Origin: Mangrovibacillus cuniculi
Lineage (GTDB): Bacteria; Bacillota; Bacilli; Bacillales; R1DC41
NCBI RefSeq assembly: GCF_015482585.1
Contig: NZ_CP049742.1
Coordinates: 2,263,001 to 2,327,000 of the forward strand
Length of the DNA: 64,000 bases
Reading direction: 5' to 3'
Shown: positions 35,634 to 45,133 of the stretch, one piece after another
Numbering within the stretch: the first letter of the stretch is position 1
How the letters are laid out: every line of letters begins with the position of its first letter
Made by a program: the position numbers and the translations under genes
The notes under the pieces: model-generated
Told to the model about the DNA's origin: nothing
What the model saw: only the letters and a program-made list of their open reading frames with translations
The model's database searches: none

Positions 35634-37001
35634 TTGAAAAAGAAACTATTAATTAGTTTTTTCTCTTTAACGTTGTGGTTTTTACTGTTTAATGAGGAAG
35701 ATATAAAAGCATCTGGAATAGTTAACCCTGACCAAATGTACACGTACGAACAAATGGAGAAAGATCTACACAAGTTGGTAGAACGATATCCCAACTTGAT
35801 GGAGTTGCATGTTATAGGAGAGAGTGTTTATAAACGAAAGCTTTACGCAATAAGTGTCGGGAAAGGGACACCAACTATTTTTGTTAATGGCTCTCACCAT
35901 GCGAGAGAGTGGATGACAACTACGTTAAATATGTACTACATAGAAAAATACGCCGAAACATATTATGGAAAACAGTATTTAGATAAATACAACATCCGTC
36001 AACTATTAAATGACACCACTATATGGTTTGTTCCAATGGTAAATCCGGACGGAGTAACCTTACAACAAAAAGGGTTATCAGCTTTCCCAAGTACTAGCCA
36101 TGCTTCCTTAAAACAAATTAACAATGGAAGTACTAACTTTACTAGTTGGAAAGCAAATGGACGTGGTGTTGATCTCAACAGACAATACGATGCACTTTGG
36201 AGTGCCATACCTGCTAATCCTGGGAAACCATCTTATATGAACTACAAAGGACCAGCTCCGTATAGTGAGCCAGAAGCGCAAGCTATCCGTGATTTTACAA
36301 TTAAAATTGACCCAGAAGTAGCTATCGCATACCACAGTTCTGGGAAAATCATCTATTGGAATTTCCTTCAAACAGGTAGTATTTACAGCCGTGATCATGT
36401 TTACGCTAACCAAATGGCATCATTAACTGGCTATAACCTTGTATATCCTAAAAGAATTACTTCTGGAGGTGGATATACAGATTGGTTCGTGTCTCACTTT
36501 AAACGACCAGGTTATACACCGGAAATCGGTAACTACCCTGGACAACGCCATCTACCGCTAAGTGAATTTACAACTGTATGGAAAGAAAATCGCTTAGTGC
36601 CCGCTCATGCTGCCACAATGGCAATTGACTTATACAAAAAACGTTTTGGACTACTTGGGTTACCTATCCCTCTAATTAAAGATGGTGAGCCTGTTACAAC
36701 TGATGTACCAGCACAAATAATTAACGGAAAAACGTTTGTACCTCTTAGATTCTTCTCAGAACAAATGGGAGCTACTATTAAATGGGAGCAAACAAAGAAA
36801 AGAGTTACATTAATCAGAGATAAAACGCAATTAATTTTATCTGTTGGAAATAAGCACGGAGCAATTAATGGAACAGCGAAGATTTGGGGTGAGGCTCCTG
36901 TAGAAGTAAACGGAAGAGTACTAGTACCAATACGTACAATATCTGAATCTTTCGGGGTAACCATTTTTTGGGATGCAAAAACAAATACAGTTCATTTCTA
37001 A
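35634..37001 (+). CDS. M14 zinc carboxypeptidase fused to a stalk domain
   Basis: 455 residues. TTG 35634 lies seven bases after AGGAGG; the ATG at 35630 stops at once. Signal peptide-like start, then the M14 domain (about 35-335): H89 and E92 (HHAREW), NPDG at 137-140, the substrate-binding LNRQY at 181-185, third zinc ligand H234 (AYHSSG) and catalytic E297 (TPEIGNYP). The C-terminal 100 residues are a complete stalk domain (KTFVPLRFFSEQMGA, IKWEQ, RVLVPIRTISESFGV, IFWDAK). This fusion puts a peptidase on what is usually a surface-attachment or ligand domain. It probably trims peptides or the stem peptides of peptidoglycan outside the cell. Confidence 0.94.
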   Translation: MKKKLLISFFSLTLWFLLFNEEDIKASGIVNPDQMYTYEQMEKDLHKLVERYPNLMELHVIGESVYKRKLYAISVGKGTPTIFVNGSHHAREWMTTTLNMYYIEKYAETYYGKQYLDKYNIRQLLNDTTIWFVPMVNPDGVTLQQKGLSAFPSTSHASLKQINNGSTNFTSWKANGRGVDLNRQYDALWSAIPANPGKPSYMNYKGPAPYSEPEAQAIRDFTIKIDPEVAIAYHSSGKIIYWNFLQTGSIYSRDHVYANQMASLTGYNLVYPKRITSGGGYTDWFVSHFKRPGYTPEIGNYPGQRHLPLSEFTTVWKENRLVPAHAATMAIDLYKKRFGLLGLPIPLIKDGEPVTTDVPAQIINGKTFVPLRFFSEQMGATIKWEQTKKRVTLIRDKTQLILSVGNKHGAINGTAKIWGEAPVEVNGRVLVPIRTISESFGVTIFWDAKTNTVHF

Positions 37002-37041
37002 TTTAAACCTAGTTTATCTTAATTTTATATAATAATAGAAG

Positions 37042-37076
37042 AAAGCCATCTGAAATAATTCAGATGGCTTATTTTT
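37042..37076. terminator. Bidirectional terminator
   Basis: AAGCCATCTG and CAGATGGCTT arms; A/T tracts on both sides serve the converging genes. Confidence 0.87.
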
Positions 37077-37083
37077 TAAACTA

Positions 37084-40000
37084 CTATTTAACAAATACAC
37101 GCAATTGATATGGTAATGCAGAACCTTGACCCAATGCGTCTTTCACCTTAACAACATAAGTACCTTTCTCCAAATTAACGTGAAGGACTTCATCATCGTT
37201 CATCGGATAGTAATCTGCTGTTTTTAGCAATTTACCATCTTTATACAATTCAATAACTCCATCAATCCCAACAGGAGCATCCAATCTTACAATACCTTCT
37301 GCGTGTTTATCTAAAGTAAATGTATACCAATCAGCATCTGGTTGACCTTCAACGGCAGTTAAATAACCATCCGCTTTCCATAATTGACTGTAAACCTTTG
37401 TCATTGATAAAGGCTTTGCATCCTTAATGGACCTACCTGTATTCTCTGCATCTTCGTCTTTCATAAGTGCAGGAGAAATCTCTAAGTCATAAGGAACTAC
37501 CGAGAATCTTGTATTTGAATCAAAGAAGTTAAATACCTCTACAAAGTAGCTAGCACCTTCTTTTGCTTTAAAGGAACCATAAGAGTAGCCTTCATATATA
37601 CCCTTATCAAACAAAATTGCAGACTCATACTCTTCTGGATCTAGTTGCTTATTCTTATTTACGTCCTCAATAACACCTGCAACTGCGTAATAAGGTGATA
37701 AAATTTCTTTCGGGTACAATTTTTTCATTTCGTTTGTTACTTCTTGACGCTTTAAAGAGAACCCATAAATATCTGCTTTTGTATTTTCTAAATAATAAAT
37801 ATCATTGTCATTATTTGTTGAGAATAGGCCAGTTACTTTGCCATCTTTTAAAGGAGTTGCTTCTTCAAACGAATTGTTCGGCTCCCATTCTTCACGAGGT
37901 AAAGGACCTTTTTCTGATTTTGAAATACTGTATGATCCCTCTTCTAATTTTGGCTGGTAATAGCTATTCATTACATTCAAGAAATACTCTTTACCTTCTT
38001 CAACCGATAAATACATCTTTTCTTTCATTGTAAGAGAAGTCCAACCCCAGTGAACATTATCTCCTAAATAACGAAAATCTTCACGCGTCACTTCTTCTTC
38101 ATTTTCATCCATGTACGTATATTCTCCCAATTCATATACCTCTACAAGGGGAACAAAAGTACCTTTAGCCAAGTCTAACTCCAAAAGACCAGTTTCTTTA
38201 GCAGTGAATTTGAACCAATCATTATCATAGAGATTTTGTAAGAAAGCCGTATCTACTTCTTCTAAAGATAACGCATTGTTTTTAATTACATGTACGTAGT
38301 CCATTTCTTCTGAAGAGTCCTCCTGAGGCATTTCTGGATTCATCATTTCATCTAAAGCTTGTGGTAATCCATCTTCATCTTCAGGAAGACTTATCTCTTT
38401 CATAGACAAAGAATAAGGTTTTAATGATTCCGTATGCGCACCATTAAAGTCCATCATAAAGAAGTATGGATCAAAGAAGAAATCATAGAATCCACCAAAA
38501 AACTCCGATTTATTTGTTACTTTTAGATAATATTCCATTCCAGGCATAGCTTCAAATACTAAACTTTCTTCTGTATCTACTCCTCCACCTGATGAAAATT
38601 CCATAGGGTAAACAGGTTCCTCAGAAGTTAGTGATACAGAAGCAGCCTCCATAGTTTCTTCAGTTATTTCTCCTTCTGGAAATAAAGAGAACTTATCATA
38701 AATTGCAAAGGAAGTATCTACACCCGGGATAGCACTTAAAGAAATCTTAAGTGTAGTAGGTTCATCGACAGTAAATGTGTAGAAGTCCTCATCAGCTTGA
38801 TCTTCTATTCCTGTAAATAACGTTTCTGTTTCAATGTTAAAAGGCAAAGCTGTTACAGCGTATGGTTTTTCTAAGGTCAATTTATCTTCAGGTAACGTTT
38901 CTGGTACATACAAAGTTAATGAAGCTTCGGATTCATTACGTGCTTTATTTGCATAGTGTCCATAGGTATCCTTCATTCCTACTAATAAAGTAGTATCTTT
39001 ATCTGCTTTCAACAGAATAGATTCATTTTTACCTTGACGAGTTCCATTTACTGTTTGTAAATCTCCATCTTCCCATTTATATAGTAGAGAGTAATCGAAT
39101 GCATCAGAACCTTTTAACGTTAATTCAATAGTCTCACCTTTTTTTAACGAAACTTTTGCCCAATGTTCTTCATTTGGCTTTGTAAATCGCTCTGTCCATA
39201 CTTCTTTTCCATCAACAGTTAACTCAGAAGCATTTTTTATAAAATCTTCAGAACTTAACGGATTTTTAATGTGGTCAGGAACATACGCACGATTATATTT
39301 AAGAGCAGCTACTGGGTTTATTAATCCATACGCAAATTCATTATCAAATCCTGTTGGCCCTAAATCGTCTGTTGTTTGTTTTAAAATGTAATCCACTTCA
39401 GCTGGAGACATATCTGGGTACTTTGATAGTAGTAATGACGCCACTCCCGCCACAATTGGAGACGCCATCGAAGTACCAGTTAGTTTTTGAAAACTAGATT
39501 TCTTTTCATAATCATAAATGGGAGCATATACATCCTCTCCATACGCTACTAAATCGACTGACGGTCCACGTGAAGAAGTCTCAGATAGTTCTTTTTTACT
39601 ATTAACATTTCCTACAGAAATAACCCCTTCATACGATGCAGGATAGTTAGCGTGCTCATCAAAACCATTGCCAGCTGCTGCTACCACTGTGATACCAGCA
39701 TCAACTGCTTTTTGAACTGCATCTTTTAATACGGTAGATGGAAAATACCCACCTAAACTCATATTGATAACATCAACATCTTTTTCAATTGCATGTAGGA
39801 TCCCTTCCGCAATGATGTAATCCGAAGTTCCCCAAGAACGATCAAATACATCAATCGGAACTATTTCCACATTAGGATTTATCCCGTATCCCCCTACACC
39901 ATTACCTTTTTCCGCACCAATAATCCCTGCAACATGAGTACCATGATAATCCGGTGTTGGAGAACTAACTGGGTTAATAGCGTTATATCCGTTTAGTAAT

Positions 40001-40536
40001 TTATCTTTTAACTCAGGATGATTAGTATCGATACCTTGGTCAATAACACCTACACGAATTTTTTTATCGCCAGCTAATTTTTGCGCTTCTAGAATATTTA
40101 ACATTTCTAAGTGATAGATTTCCGTAGCTTTCGGATCACCATAACTGGCAGGTTGGTACATTGCACTAGGCTGGATACTTTTTATCTTCGGTAAATTAGT
40201 TAAGAAACGTAGCGCTTTCGTTGCATCTTCTTTTTTTGATAGTTTTACTGTAATAGATTTAAGTTGAGGAAGGTGTCTTACAACTTTTAATCCTACTCTA
40301 TTTAGTTCAGATGTAGACAAAGGCTTATCATATTGAATGACAAGAGTGTCTTCACTCACTAATTTATGCTTTTCTTGATCCATCATCTTTTGTAACTGTG
40401 AGTTATTAATTGAAATAGCAGCCGTTCTAATAGGTGATTCAGATTTCCCCTCTGCACTTATGTATGTTCCTAATGGTGATGTGAGAATTGCGAGCCCTGA
40501 CGTTACAGCCAAAACCTTTTTTGATAGCTTTTTCAT
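37084..40536 (-). CDS. Large secreted subtilisin-like protease (S8) with PPC-type C-terminal domains
   Basis: 1,150 residues, ATG 40536 after GGGGAACGAGAC. Signal peptide, then an I9-like propeptide to about residue 135. Catalytic residues: D166 in VIDQGID (most relatives have DTG), H198 (HGTHVAG), N290 (AAGNG) and S356 (GTSMASP). The rest, about 420-1150, is a chain of beta-sandwich segments of the prepeptidase C-terminal type (DWFKFTAKETGLLELDL, DWYTFTLDKHAEG, YVVKVKDALGQ) in several copies. It has no SLH or PA domain. Low cysteine content and acidic repeats point to a mature extracellular protein. Flanking terminators suggest its own transcript. Confidence 0.94.
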   Translation of the reverse strand: MKKLSKKVLAVTSGLAILTSPLGTYISAEGKSESPIRTAAISINNSQLQKMMDQEKHKLVSEDTLVIQYDKPLSTSELNRVGLKVVRHLPQLKSITVKLSKKEDATKALRFLTNLPKIKSIQPSAMYQPASYGDPKATEIYHLEMLNILEAQKLAGDKKIRVGVIDQGIDTNHPELKDKLLNGYNAINPVSSPTPDYHGTHVAGIIGAEKGNGVGGYGINPNVEIVPIDVFDRSWGTSDYIIAEGILHAIEKDVDVINMSLGGYFPSTVLKDAVQKAVDAGITVVAAAGNGFDEHANYPASYEGVISVGNVNSKKELSETSSRGPSVDLVAYGEDVYAPIYDYEKKSSFQKLTGTSMASPIVAGVASLLLSKYPDMSPAEVDYILKQTTDDLGPTGFDNEFAYGLINPVAALKYNRAYVPDHIKNPLSSEDFIKNASELTVDGKEVWTERFTKPNEEHWAKVSLKKGETIELTLKGSDAFDYSLLYKWEDGDLQTVNGTRQGKNESILLKADKDTTLLVGMKDTYGHYANKARNESEASLTLYVPETLPEDKLTLEKPYAVTALPFNIETETLFTGIEDQADEDFYTFTVDEPTTLKISLSAIPGVDTSFAIYDKFSLFPEGEITEETMEAASVSLTSEEPVYPMEFSSGGGVDTEESLVFEAMPGMEYYLKVTNKSEFFGGFYDFFFDPYFFMMDFNGAHTESLKPYSLSMKEISLPEDEDGLPQALDEMMNPEMPQEDSSEEMDYVHVIKNNALSLEEVDTAFLQNLYDNDWFKFTAKETGLLELDLAKGTFVPLVEVYELGEYTYMDENEEEVTREDFRYLGDNVHWGWTSLTMKEKMYLSVEEGKEYFLNVMNSYYQPKLEEGSYSISKSEKGPLPREEWEPNNSFEEATPLKDGKVTGLFSTNNDNDIYYLENTKADIYGFSLKRQEVTNEMKKLYPKEILSPYYAVAGVIEDVNKNKQLDPEEYESAILFDKGIYEGYSYGSFKAKEGASYFVEVFNFFDSNTRFSVVPYDLEISPALMKDEDAENTGRSIKDAKPLSMTKVYSQLWKADGYLTAVEGQPDADWYTFTLDKHAEGIVRLDAPVGIDGVIELYKDGKLLKTADYYPMNDDEVLHVNLEKGTYVVKVKDALGQGSALPYQLRVFVK

Positions 40537-40996
40537 GTCTCGTTCCCCTTTTCTCTCTTAATATACTTTTTACCTAATATACTTTACCATAAATACCAAT
40601 TAATAGAAATATATACATCTATCTTTAGACTAACTCTCTTTAAATCACCTCCTAAAAAGAAACAATACTTTCTACTCAAGGAATATTTTCATATAAAAAG
40701 TATTTTTGCATAGATTAACCAGTGAAAATTATGGTAATATTAGAGCATAAGTGAAAACTTAAAGCCTTCATGTCCTGGCTTCCTCTTAACCATATATATG
40801 TAAATCGTGTTTTCGGTTGGGCATGATTTACTTTCGAGTAAGAGGTAGAACAAGCGGTGTGGTCTCCTGATAAAATGCAGGAGATCTTTTTTTAATTAGT
40901 CTCTATATCAGACGTATATTTATGGAAAAAGTTTCATCATAATATAATATTTACAATTTATTTTCAAAATAATAGTAGATACCTCATAGGAATCTA
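40537..40996. other. Intergenic region holding the candidate small RNA
   Basis: 460 bases with no protein gene. The left part should carry the promoter of the large protease on the minus strand; the right part holds a plus-strand RNA gene candidate with its own promoter and terminator. Confidence 0.6.
40742..40893 (+). ncRNA. Candidate structured small RNA with promoter and terminator
   Basis: A promoter-like pair TTGCAT (40706) and TATGGT (40730), 18 bases apart, precedes it. In order: AAGT-GAAA-ACTT tetraloop hairpin (40749-40760), AAGCC/GGCTT hairpin (40762-40781), outer stem CCTCTTA/TAAGAGG (40782 and 40839) around a ten-pair inner stem from GTAAATCGTG and CATGATTTAC (40800-40831), and a terminator GGTCTCCTG/CAGGAGATC plus seven T. 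AACC before the inner stem can pair with GGTT in its loop, so a pseudoknot is possible. No gene follows on this strand, so it is not an obvious leader. It does not match any riboswitch consensus I know. Confidence 0.6.
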
Positions 40997-41001
40997 CTAT
41001 T
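40971..41001 (-). terminator. Terminator hairpin overlapping the L,D-transpeptidase stop
   Basis: AATAGTAGAT and ATCTACTATT arms with an 11-base loop, overlapping the stop codon. Confidence 0.75.
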
Positions 41002-41701
41002 TTAGAGCACTTATAATATCTGTCTCACTACCCATAACAATGACTACACGACGATTAGGATCGAGCCTTTTTAACAAATCCACCACGTTTTTTTCTTCTA
41101 ATGCTACACACCCTATCGTAGAACTATTTTCATCTCTCCAAACGTGTAGAAAAATGGCACTTCCTCCGTTTGGTATTACTGGATTACGGTTATGATTGAT
41201 GACCAAAGCATATTTATAAAGAGGATGATTCATCCTCTCAAAGGATTTCCATTTTTTATGAGGATCACCGGATTCATACATCCATTGGTTGTAATCAGAG
41301 GAGACAGGATCATCAATCCAGTAATCATTCTTTCCAACCTTCGTATATGTCCAAGTCATGGTAGATGGTTTCTCCGCATATCCAAAGGCCATTCCAATCG
41401 AGTATTTCCCTATTGGAGTTTTAGTATCTCCCTCCTTCTTTGAAGGTGTAAAACCCCCTTTACCAATAACTCCTTGATAGGACACTTTACCTATCCAGTG
41501 ACTTCGTTCTTTTTCATACAAAGACACAATCGCTTTAAAATTTTCTGCTGGGCCAGTATTCCTAACTACAATTACTTGTTCAATATCCTTAGAGGTATAG
41601 AGTACTTTGTACAAAGAGCTTTTATAGGAAGCAGATACTTCTAGGCTTATAGAAAAGAACATTACTAGCAACATAGGTATAACTTTATGAATTAATTTCA
41701 T
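40997..41701 (-). CDS. L,D-transpeptidase family protein (YkuD/YafK-like)
   Basis: 234 residues, ATG 41701 after GGGGAGAG. Signal peptide (KVIPMLLVMFFSISLEVSA). The YkuD-type catalytic region covers about 45-223: GKGGFTPSKKEGDTKTPIG, then FLHVW with H186 and STIGCVAL with C198, the H-x-S/T-x-G-C motif of the family. L,D-transpeptidases cross-link peptidoglycan 3-3 or attach proteins to it. No LysM or other anchor is present. It fits the wall-remodelling cluster. Confidence 0.92.
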   Translation of the reverse strand: MKLIHKVIPMLLVMFFSISLEVSASYKSSLYKVLYTSKDIEQVIVVRNTGPAENFKAIVSLYEKERSHWIGKVSYQGVIGKGGFTPSKKEGDTKTPIGKYSIGMAFGYAEKPSTMTWTYTKVGKNDYWIDDPVSSDYNQWMYESGDPHKKWKSFERMNHPLYKYALVINHNRNPVIPNGGSAIFLHVWRDENSSTIGCVALEEKNVVDLLKRLDPNRRVVIVMGSETDIISALK

Positions 41702-41736
41702 CAGCTGCTCTCCCCACCCTTTTATTTGTTATTAAA

Positions 41737-41771
41737 AACTCCTCTATACTTCAATAGTGTATAGAGGAGTT
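41737..41771 (-). terminator. Intrinsic terminator of the 687-residue SLH protein gene
   Basis: Thirteen-base perfect arms AACTCCTCTATAC and GTATAGAGGAGTT. Confidence 0.88.
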
Positions 41772-41778
41772 ATGTTGA

Positions 41779-43842
41779 TTAGTTCATAAATTTAATTTTT
41801 TGTAACATCAAGTCTAACATTCTAGCCATTTGATCACGAGTCGTGTTTGCACGAGGAGATAGTGTATTATCTGCATATCCAGTAATAATACCAGATTGAA
41901 CAAGTAATTCCATTTCTTCTAGATGAACAGTTGGAATATTTGCAAAATCCTTATAGTCTTCTAGTTTCTTTGTTTCATCTATTTCCAATTCTGCTCCGAC
42001 AAAATCAATTGCTCTTGCCATCATAAGAACAGCTTCTGTACGGGTAATCTTTGCGTTTGGATCAAACACATTATTTCCACGACCAAAAATAATTCCAGCT
42101 TCTACAGCAGCGTTGATTTCACCATTTTTATTAATCAATAACGTTTTAGGTACGTCCGCAAACGTTTTACCTGCTGGTGTATCTACTAGACCTAAACTAC
42201 GAGAGATTAGTGCAGCAAACTCAGCACGTGTCATCTCATCTTTAGGAGCGTATGCCGTAGTACTCTTTCCTTTTATGATCTGTTTCGAAGCTAATTTCTC
42301 AATGTGCTCTTCTGCCCAGTTTGCACCATCGTTCACATCTGCAAACGTAACATTTTCACTAATTAACGTATACTTAGAGTTTGTAAGAGATAAAATCGTC
42401 ACTACATTTTCTTTGTTAATATATGTTGGAATCGGCGTTAAACTGCCATCTTCATTGATCCGAACAGCCGTAGCTTTTGTCACATCTAGTGTTGCAGTAG
42501 GAGTAATTGTTCTAGCTACGTAAGAAGAGAACTTCTCTTTTACAATCGAAATTGTTTTGCCATTAGCAGAAGCAGTTACTTCAAACTCAATAACAGGTCC
42601 TACTACATTATTTTTCTCTAAAGCTCCCGTCGTATCTTCCACTTCTTTAATCACGAAATTAATAGAAACCTTCGAAACTGCCACTCCTAACTCACGAGCT
42701 AGTGAAGATAAGCCAACTTCTTTAACAGGTAAAGAATAACTTCCGCTGTCTGTTTCTACTACTAATGCTGCCTCTGGATTGTTTGCAATTAAAGCAGCTA
42801 CAATTGATTGAGGAACAGTAACTTCTGCTTCTTTTCCAGTTTGCTTGATTGCGATTTTTTCTACTTTATCTGTACCTTTAAGGGATTCCACGATTTTGTC
42901 AGCCTGTTTTGCGATATCCTCAGCTTCTACTTTTACTTCGCCTTCTTCTACTCCAATTTCTACTGGAATTTCAGGGTCTGTTGGGTCTTCAGGATCTATA
43001 GGGTCGACTGGTGGAGGTGTCACGTTACCAGAGCCGTCGCCTGGGTTATTATTATTCCCGCCTTGATCTTCTTCCTCATCTTCAGGGTTATTAATATAGT
43101 CTGCTAATTGCTTATCAAAGTTACTAATACCAACAATAACTGATTGTGAAGCATTTCTAAATGAGTTTTTAAGTTCGACGTTTTCATCTAATAATTCTTC
43201 TAATTTAAAAGCGAGTTCTAAATCAGAAATTAAATTATTTGTCAATGTAGTATATATCGTATTGAATTTCGAACTTTCTGCCGACGGGAAAGCCATACTA
43301 TCTAAAACGTATATAAGCATAGCCCTATGTGATAGATCTCTGTCTACATTATCTTCAAAATACGAGTAGGATTCGCCTAAAACTGCAGCAGAATAATCTA
43401 TCAAGTCTTGTCCACTAATAGCCCCACCAAAAACTTCATTAAGTTTACCTTCTTCAATATTTTTAAATCCATCTATTTGTTCTTCAAAATTAAGTGAAGT
43501 ACTTCCTAGAATTAATGTAATTAGTTCTGAGATAACTAATTTAGTTGCTTCCTTTTTTTCTTGGTCAGAACTGTTAACAATTTCATTTAAGAACTCATCA
43601 TAGCCTACACTGTTTTGAAAAGTATTTAAGGTTGTTTTCAAATGACTGACGTGCTCTTTTTGTTCTGTAGTTAAACTATCATGTAAATCACTTAGATATG
43701 CTGTGATTACTTCCTCAGTGTAGTCTGATGTAGCAGCTTTTACTTTACTTTCTACAACAAAGCCAGCCGCAGCAGAAGATACCGCTAAAGTTGTAACCAT
43801 TGCCAATTTTGCATATTTACCAGCTAATGATTTCTTTGTCAT
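41779..43842 (-). CDS. SLH-domain surface protein with helical N-terminus
   Basis: 687 residues, ATG 43842 after AGAGGTGC. Signal peptide to about ESKVKA. About 40-255 is helical and acidic, with no family I know (HDSLTTEQKEHVSHLKTTL). About 255-295 is a Pro/Asp/Asn-rich linker (NNNNPGDGSG, PVDPIDPEDPTDPE). About 300-500 is a beta-rich module (VTVPQSIVAALIANNPEAAL) that resembles domains common in Paenibacillus and Bacillus SLH proteins. The last 180 residues carry three SLH domains (MTRAEFAALISRSLG, ITRTEAVLMMARAI, TTRDQMARMLDLML). It is probably a structural or adhesive surface protein. Confidence 0.9.
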   Translation of the reverse strand: MTKKSLAGKYAKLAMVTTLAVSSAAAGFVVESKVKAATSDYTEEVITAYLSDLHDSLTTEQKEHVSHLKTTLNTFQNSVGYDEFLNEIVNSSDQEKKEATKLVISELITLILGSTSLNFEEQIDGFKNIEEGKLNEVFGGAISGQDLIDYSAAVLGESYSYFEDNVDRDLSHRAMLIYVLDSMAFPSAESSKFNTIYTTLTNNLISDLELAFKLEELLDENVELKNSFRNASQSVIVGISNFDKQLADYINNPEDEEEDQGGNNNNPGDGSGNVTPPPVDPIDPEDPTDPEIPVEIGVEEGEVKVEAEDIAKQADKIVESLKGTDKVEKIAIKQTGKEAEVTVPQSIVAALIANNPEAALVVETDSGSYSLPVKEVGLSSLARELGVAVSKVSINFVIKEVEDTTGALEKNNVVGPVIEFEVTASANGKTISIVKEKFSSYVARTITPTATLDVTKATAVRINEDGSLTPIPTYINKENVVTILSLTNSKYTLISENVTFADVNDGANWAEEHIEKLASKQIIKGKSTTAYAPKDEMTRAEFAALISRSLGLVDTPAGKTFADVPKTLLINKNGEINAAVEAGIIFGRGNNVFDPNAKITRTEAVLMMARAIDFVGAELEIDETKKLEDYKDFANIPTVHLEEMELLVQSGIITGYADNTLSPRANTTRDQMARMLDLMLQKIKFMN

Positions 43843-44077
43843 TCTGCACCTCTTCTTCCAATGTGTTAGACTTTTTTCCTATTGTATCTAGGTTATAAAT
43901 GCCGTTATTTTTTCCAACTCTTTACTATAATACTGATTATAGCACTTTTTTTCAATCGAAAATTGGAAATTTACTATTTTGTTACCAATTTATAATAGTA
44001 TTTACATATATATGATTCTTTCGAATACCAAACTATGATAATATATAGGAAATTATGTGAAATATGGAGGTACCTTG

Positions 44078-44851
44078 ATGAAAAAATGGTTAAAGGTAAT
44101 TCTTCTAGTTGCCTTAATTGCAGTTGTTGGAGCAGGTAGCTGGATTTATTATATTTTAGAAGTAAAAGAGTATGAAGTTGCCGATGTGAAAGTGGCAGAA
44201 ATTACTGAAGAAGCGTATGACATAGTACTTCCTTCCCCAATTGGAGAAGAAACAGAGGAGACAAATGATCAAAGTAGTATATCTGTTTCCGGAAATACGA
44301 GTACTGTTTCGGGCGAAGGAACTGATACCACTTCAGCTTTATCCAGTAGTACTTCAAATAATTCAGCAGAAACTAATGGAAGTGAAGGAACATCAGATGA
44401 TAATGAGGGTTCACAAACTGAATCTAGTACAGATAACTCTGATTCTGAAAGCTCTATCCAAGAAGATGGTGAGGATAACGAAGAGACCGACCCTGAAGTT
44501 ACGGTTGCTTTCATAAAAAATCGTTATGCACCTTCTTTTGAGAATCTTCAAGCTCAAGCTAACGAAAAAATTGACGGTATTGTTGGACGAGCCTTCGATG
44601 AATATAAAGAAAAGAAGGCTAGCGGAGAATCTATCTCTTATAGTTACTTTTACAGCAAGTATAAAGGTGCCGCAGATAACTTAGAAGCTAATACGGATAG
44701 TGCCTTCCAGGTAATCTATGGAGCCTTGCAATCGGAGTTAAAACAATATGGGTTTTCTCCAAGTCATGCGGAAGAATTTAAAGAACAATATGAGACTGCA
44801 AAAAGCGCGCGACAGTCAGCACTTCTGTCAAAAGCTCGCGAGGCACTTTAA
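44078..44851 (+). CDS. Membrane-anchored protein with Ser/Glu-rich disordered linker
   Basis: 257 residues; ATG 44078 lies seven bases after GGAGG. One N-terminal membrane helix (VILLVALIAVVGAGSWIYYI), then about 85 residues of Ser/Thr/Glu/Asp-rich, clearly disordered chain, and a C-terminal helical domain (YAPSFENLQAQANEKIDGIV, ALQSELKQYGFSPSHAEEFK). It is likely extracytoplasmic. Not recognised. Monocistronic, divergent from the SLH gene. Confidence 0.8.
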   Translation: MKKWLKVILLVALIAVVGAGSWIYYILEVKEYEVADVKVAEITEEAYDIVLPSPIGEETEETNDQSSISVSGNTSTVSGEGTDTTSALSSSTSNNSAETNGSEGTSDDNEGSQTESSTDNSDSESSIQEDGEDNEETDPEVTVAFIKNRYAPSFENLQAQANEKIDGIVGRAFDEYKEKKASGESISYSYFYSKYKGAADNLEANTDSAFQVIYGALQSELKQYGFSPSHAEEFKEQYETAKSARQSALLSKAREAL

Positions 44852-44880
44852 AACTCCAATTGTTTCTGGAGTTTTTTTAT
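44850..44880 (+). terminator. Intrinsic terminator of the membrane-anchored protein gene
   Basis: AAACTCCA and TGGAGTTT arms followed by a T run. Confidence 0.87.
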
Positions 44881-45102
44881 TGGTGATGAATAGGTAGGGC
44901 TCCTTTTATCCCCTTCGCAAATACTTCTTCGTTCGGGCAGTGACACGATTCTTGTCTTACCAATCCATGCGATGCCTGCTAAAACTACTGGCTTCTTCTT
45001 TCACTACCTCTCTCAGTTTTTTGACCATAACTTCCATAATAAAGTAGATCCTCAACACCATTTACCGCCTAGGTGTGTTCCTATCACTCTTTATCATAGA
45101 AA
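44881..45102. other. Intergenic, no gene seen
   Basis: Short gap between two terminators; a shadow frame on the plus strand has no initiation site. Confidence 0.4.
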
Positions 45103-45131
45103 AAAAACAAGCAGCACTAAGCTGCTTGCTC
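45103..45131 (-). terminator. Intrinsic terminator of the DUF2339 gene
   Basis: CAAGCAGC and GCTGCTTG arms; seven T on the minus strand. Confidence 0.87.
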
Positions 45132-45133
45132 CC

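Noticed and set aside
36108-36413. Minus-strand frames inside the carboxypeptidase gene
   Set aside because: The plus-strand protein has all catalytic residues in order; the opposite frames show no domain or start signal.
40742-40893. 6S RNA, SRP RNA or a known riboswitch
   Set aside because: None of the conserved cores of these RNAs that I can recall is present, so it is left as an unassigned candidate.
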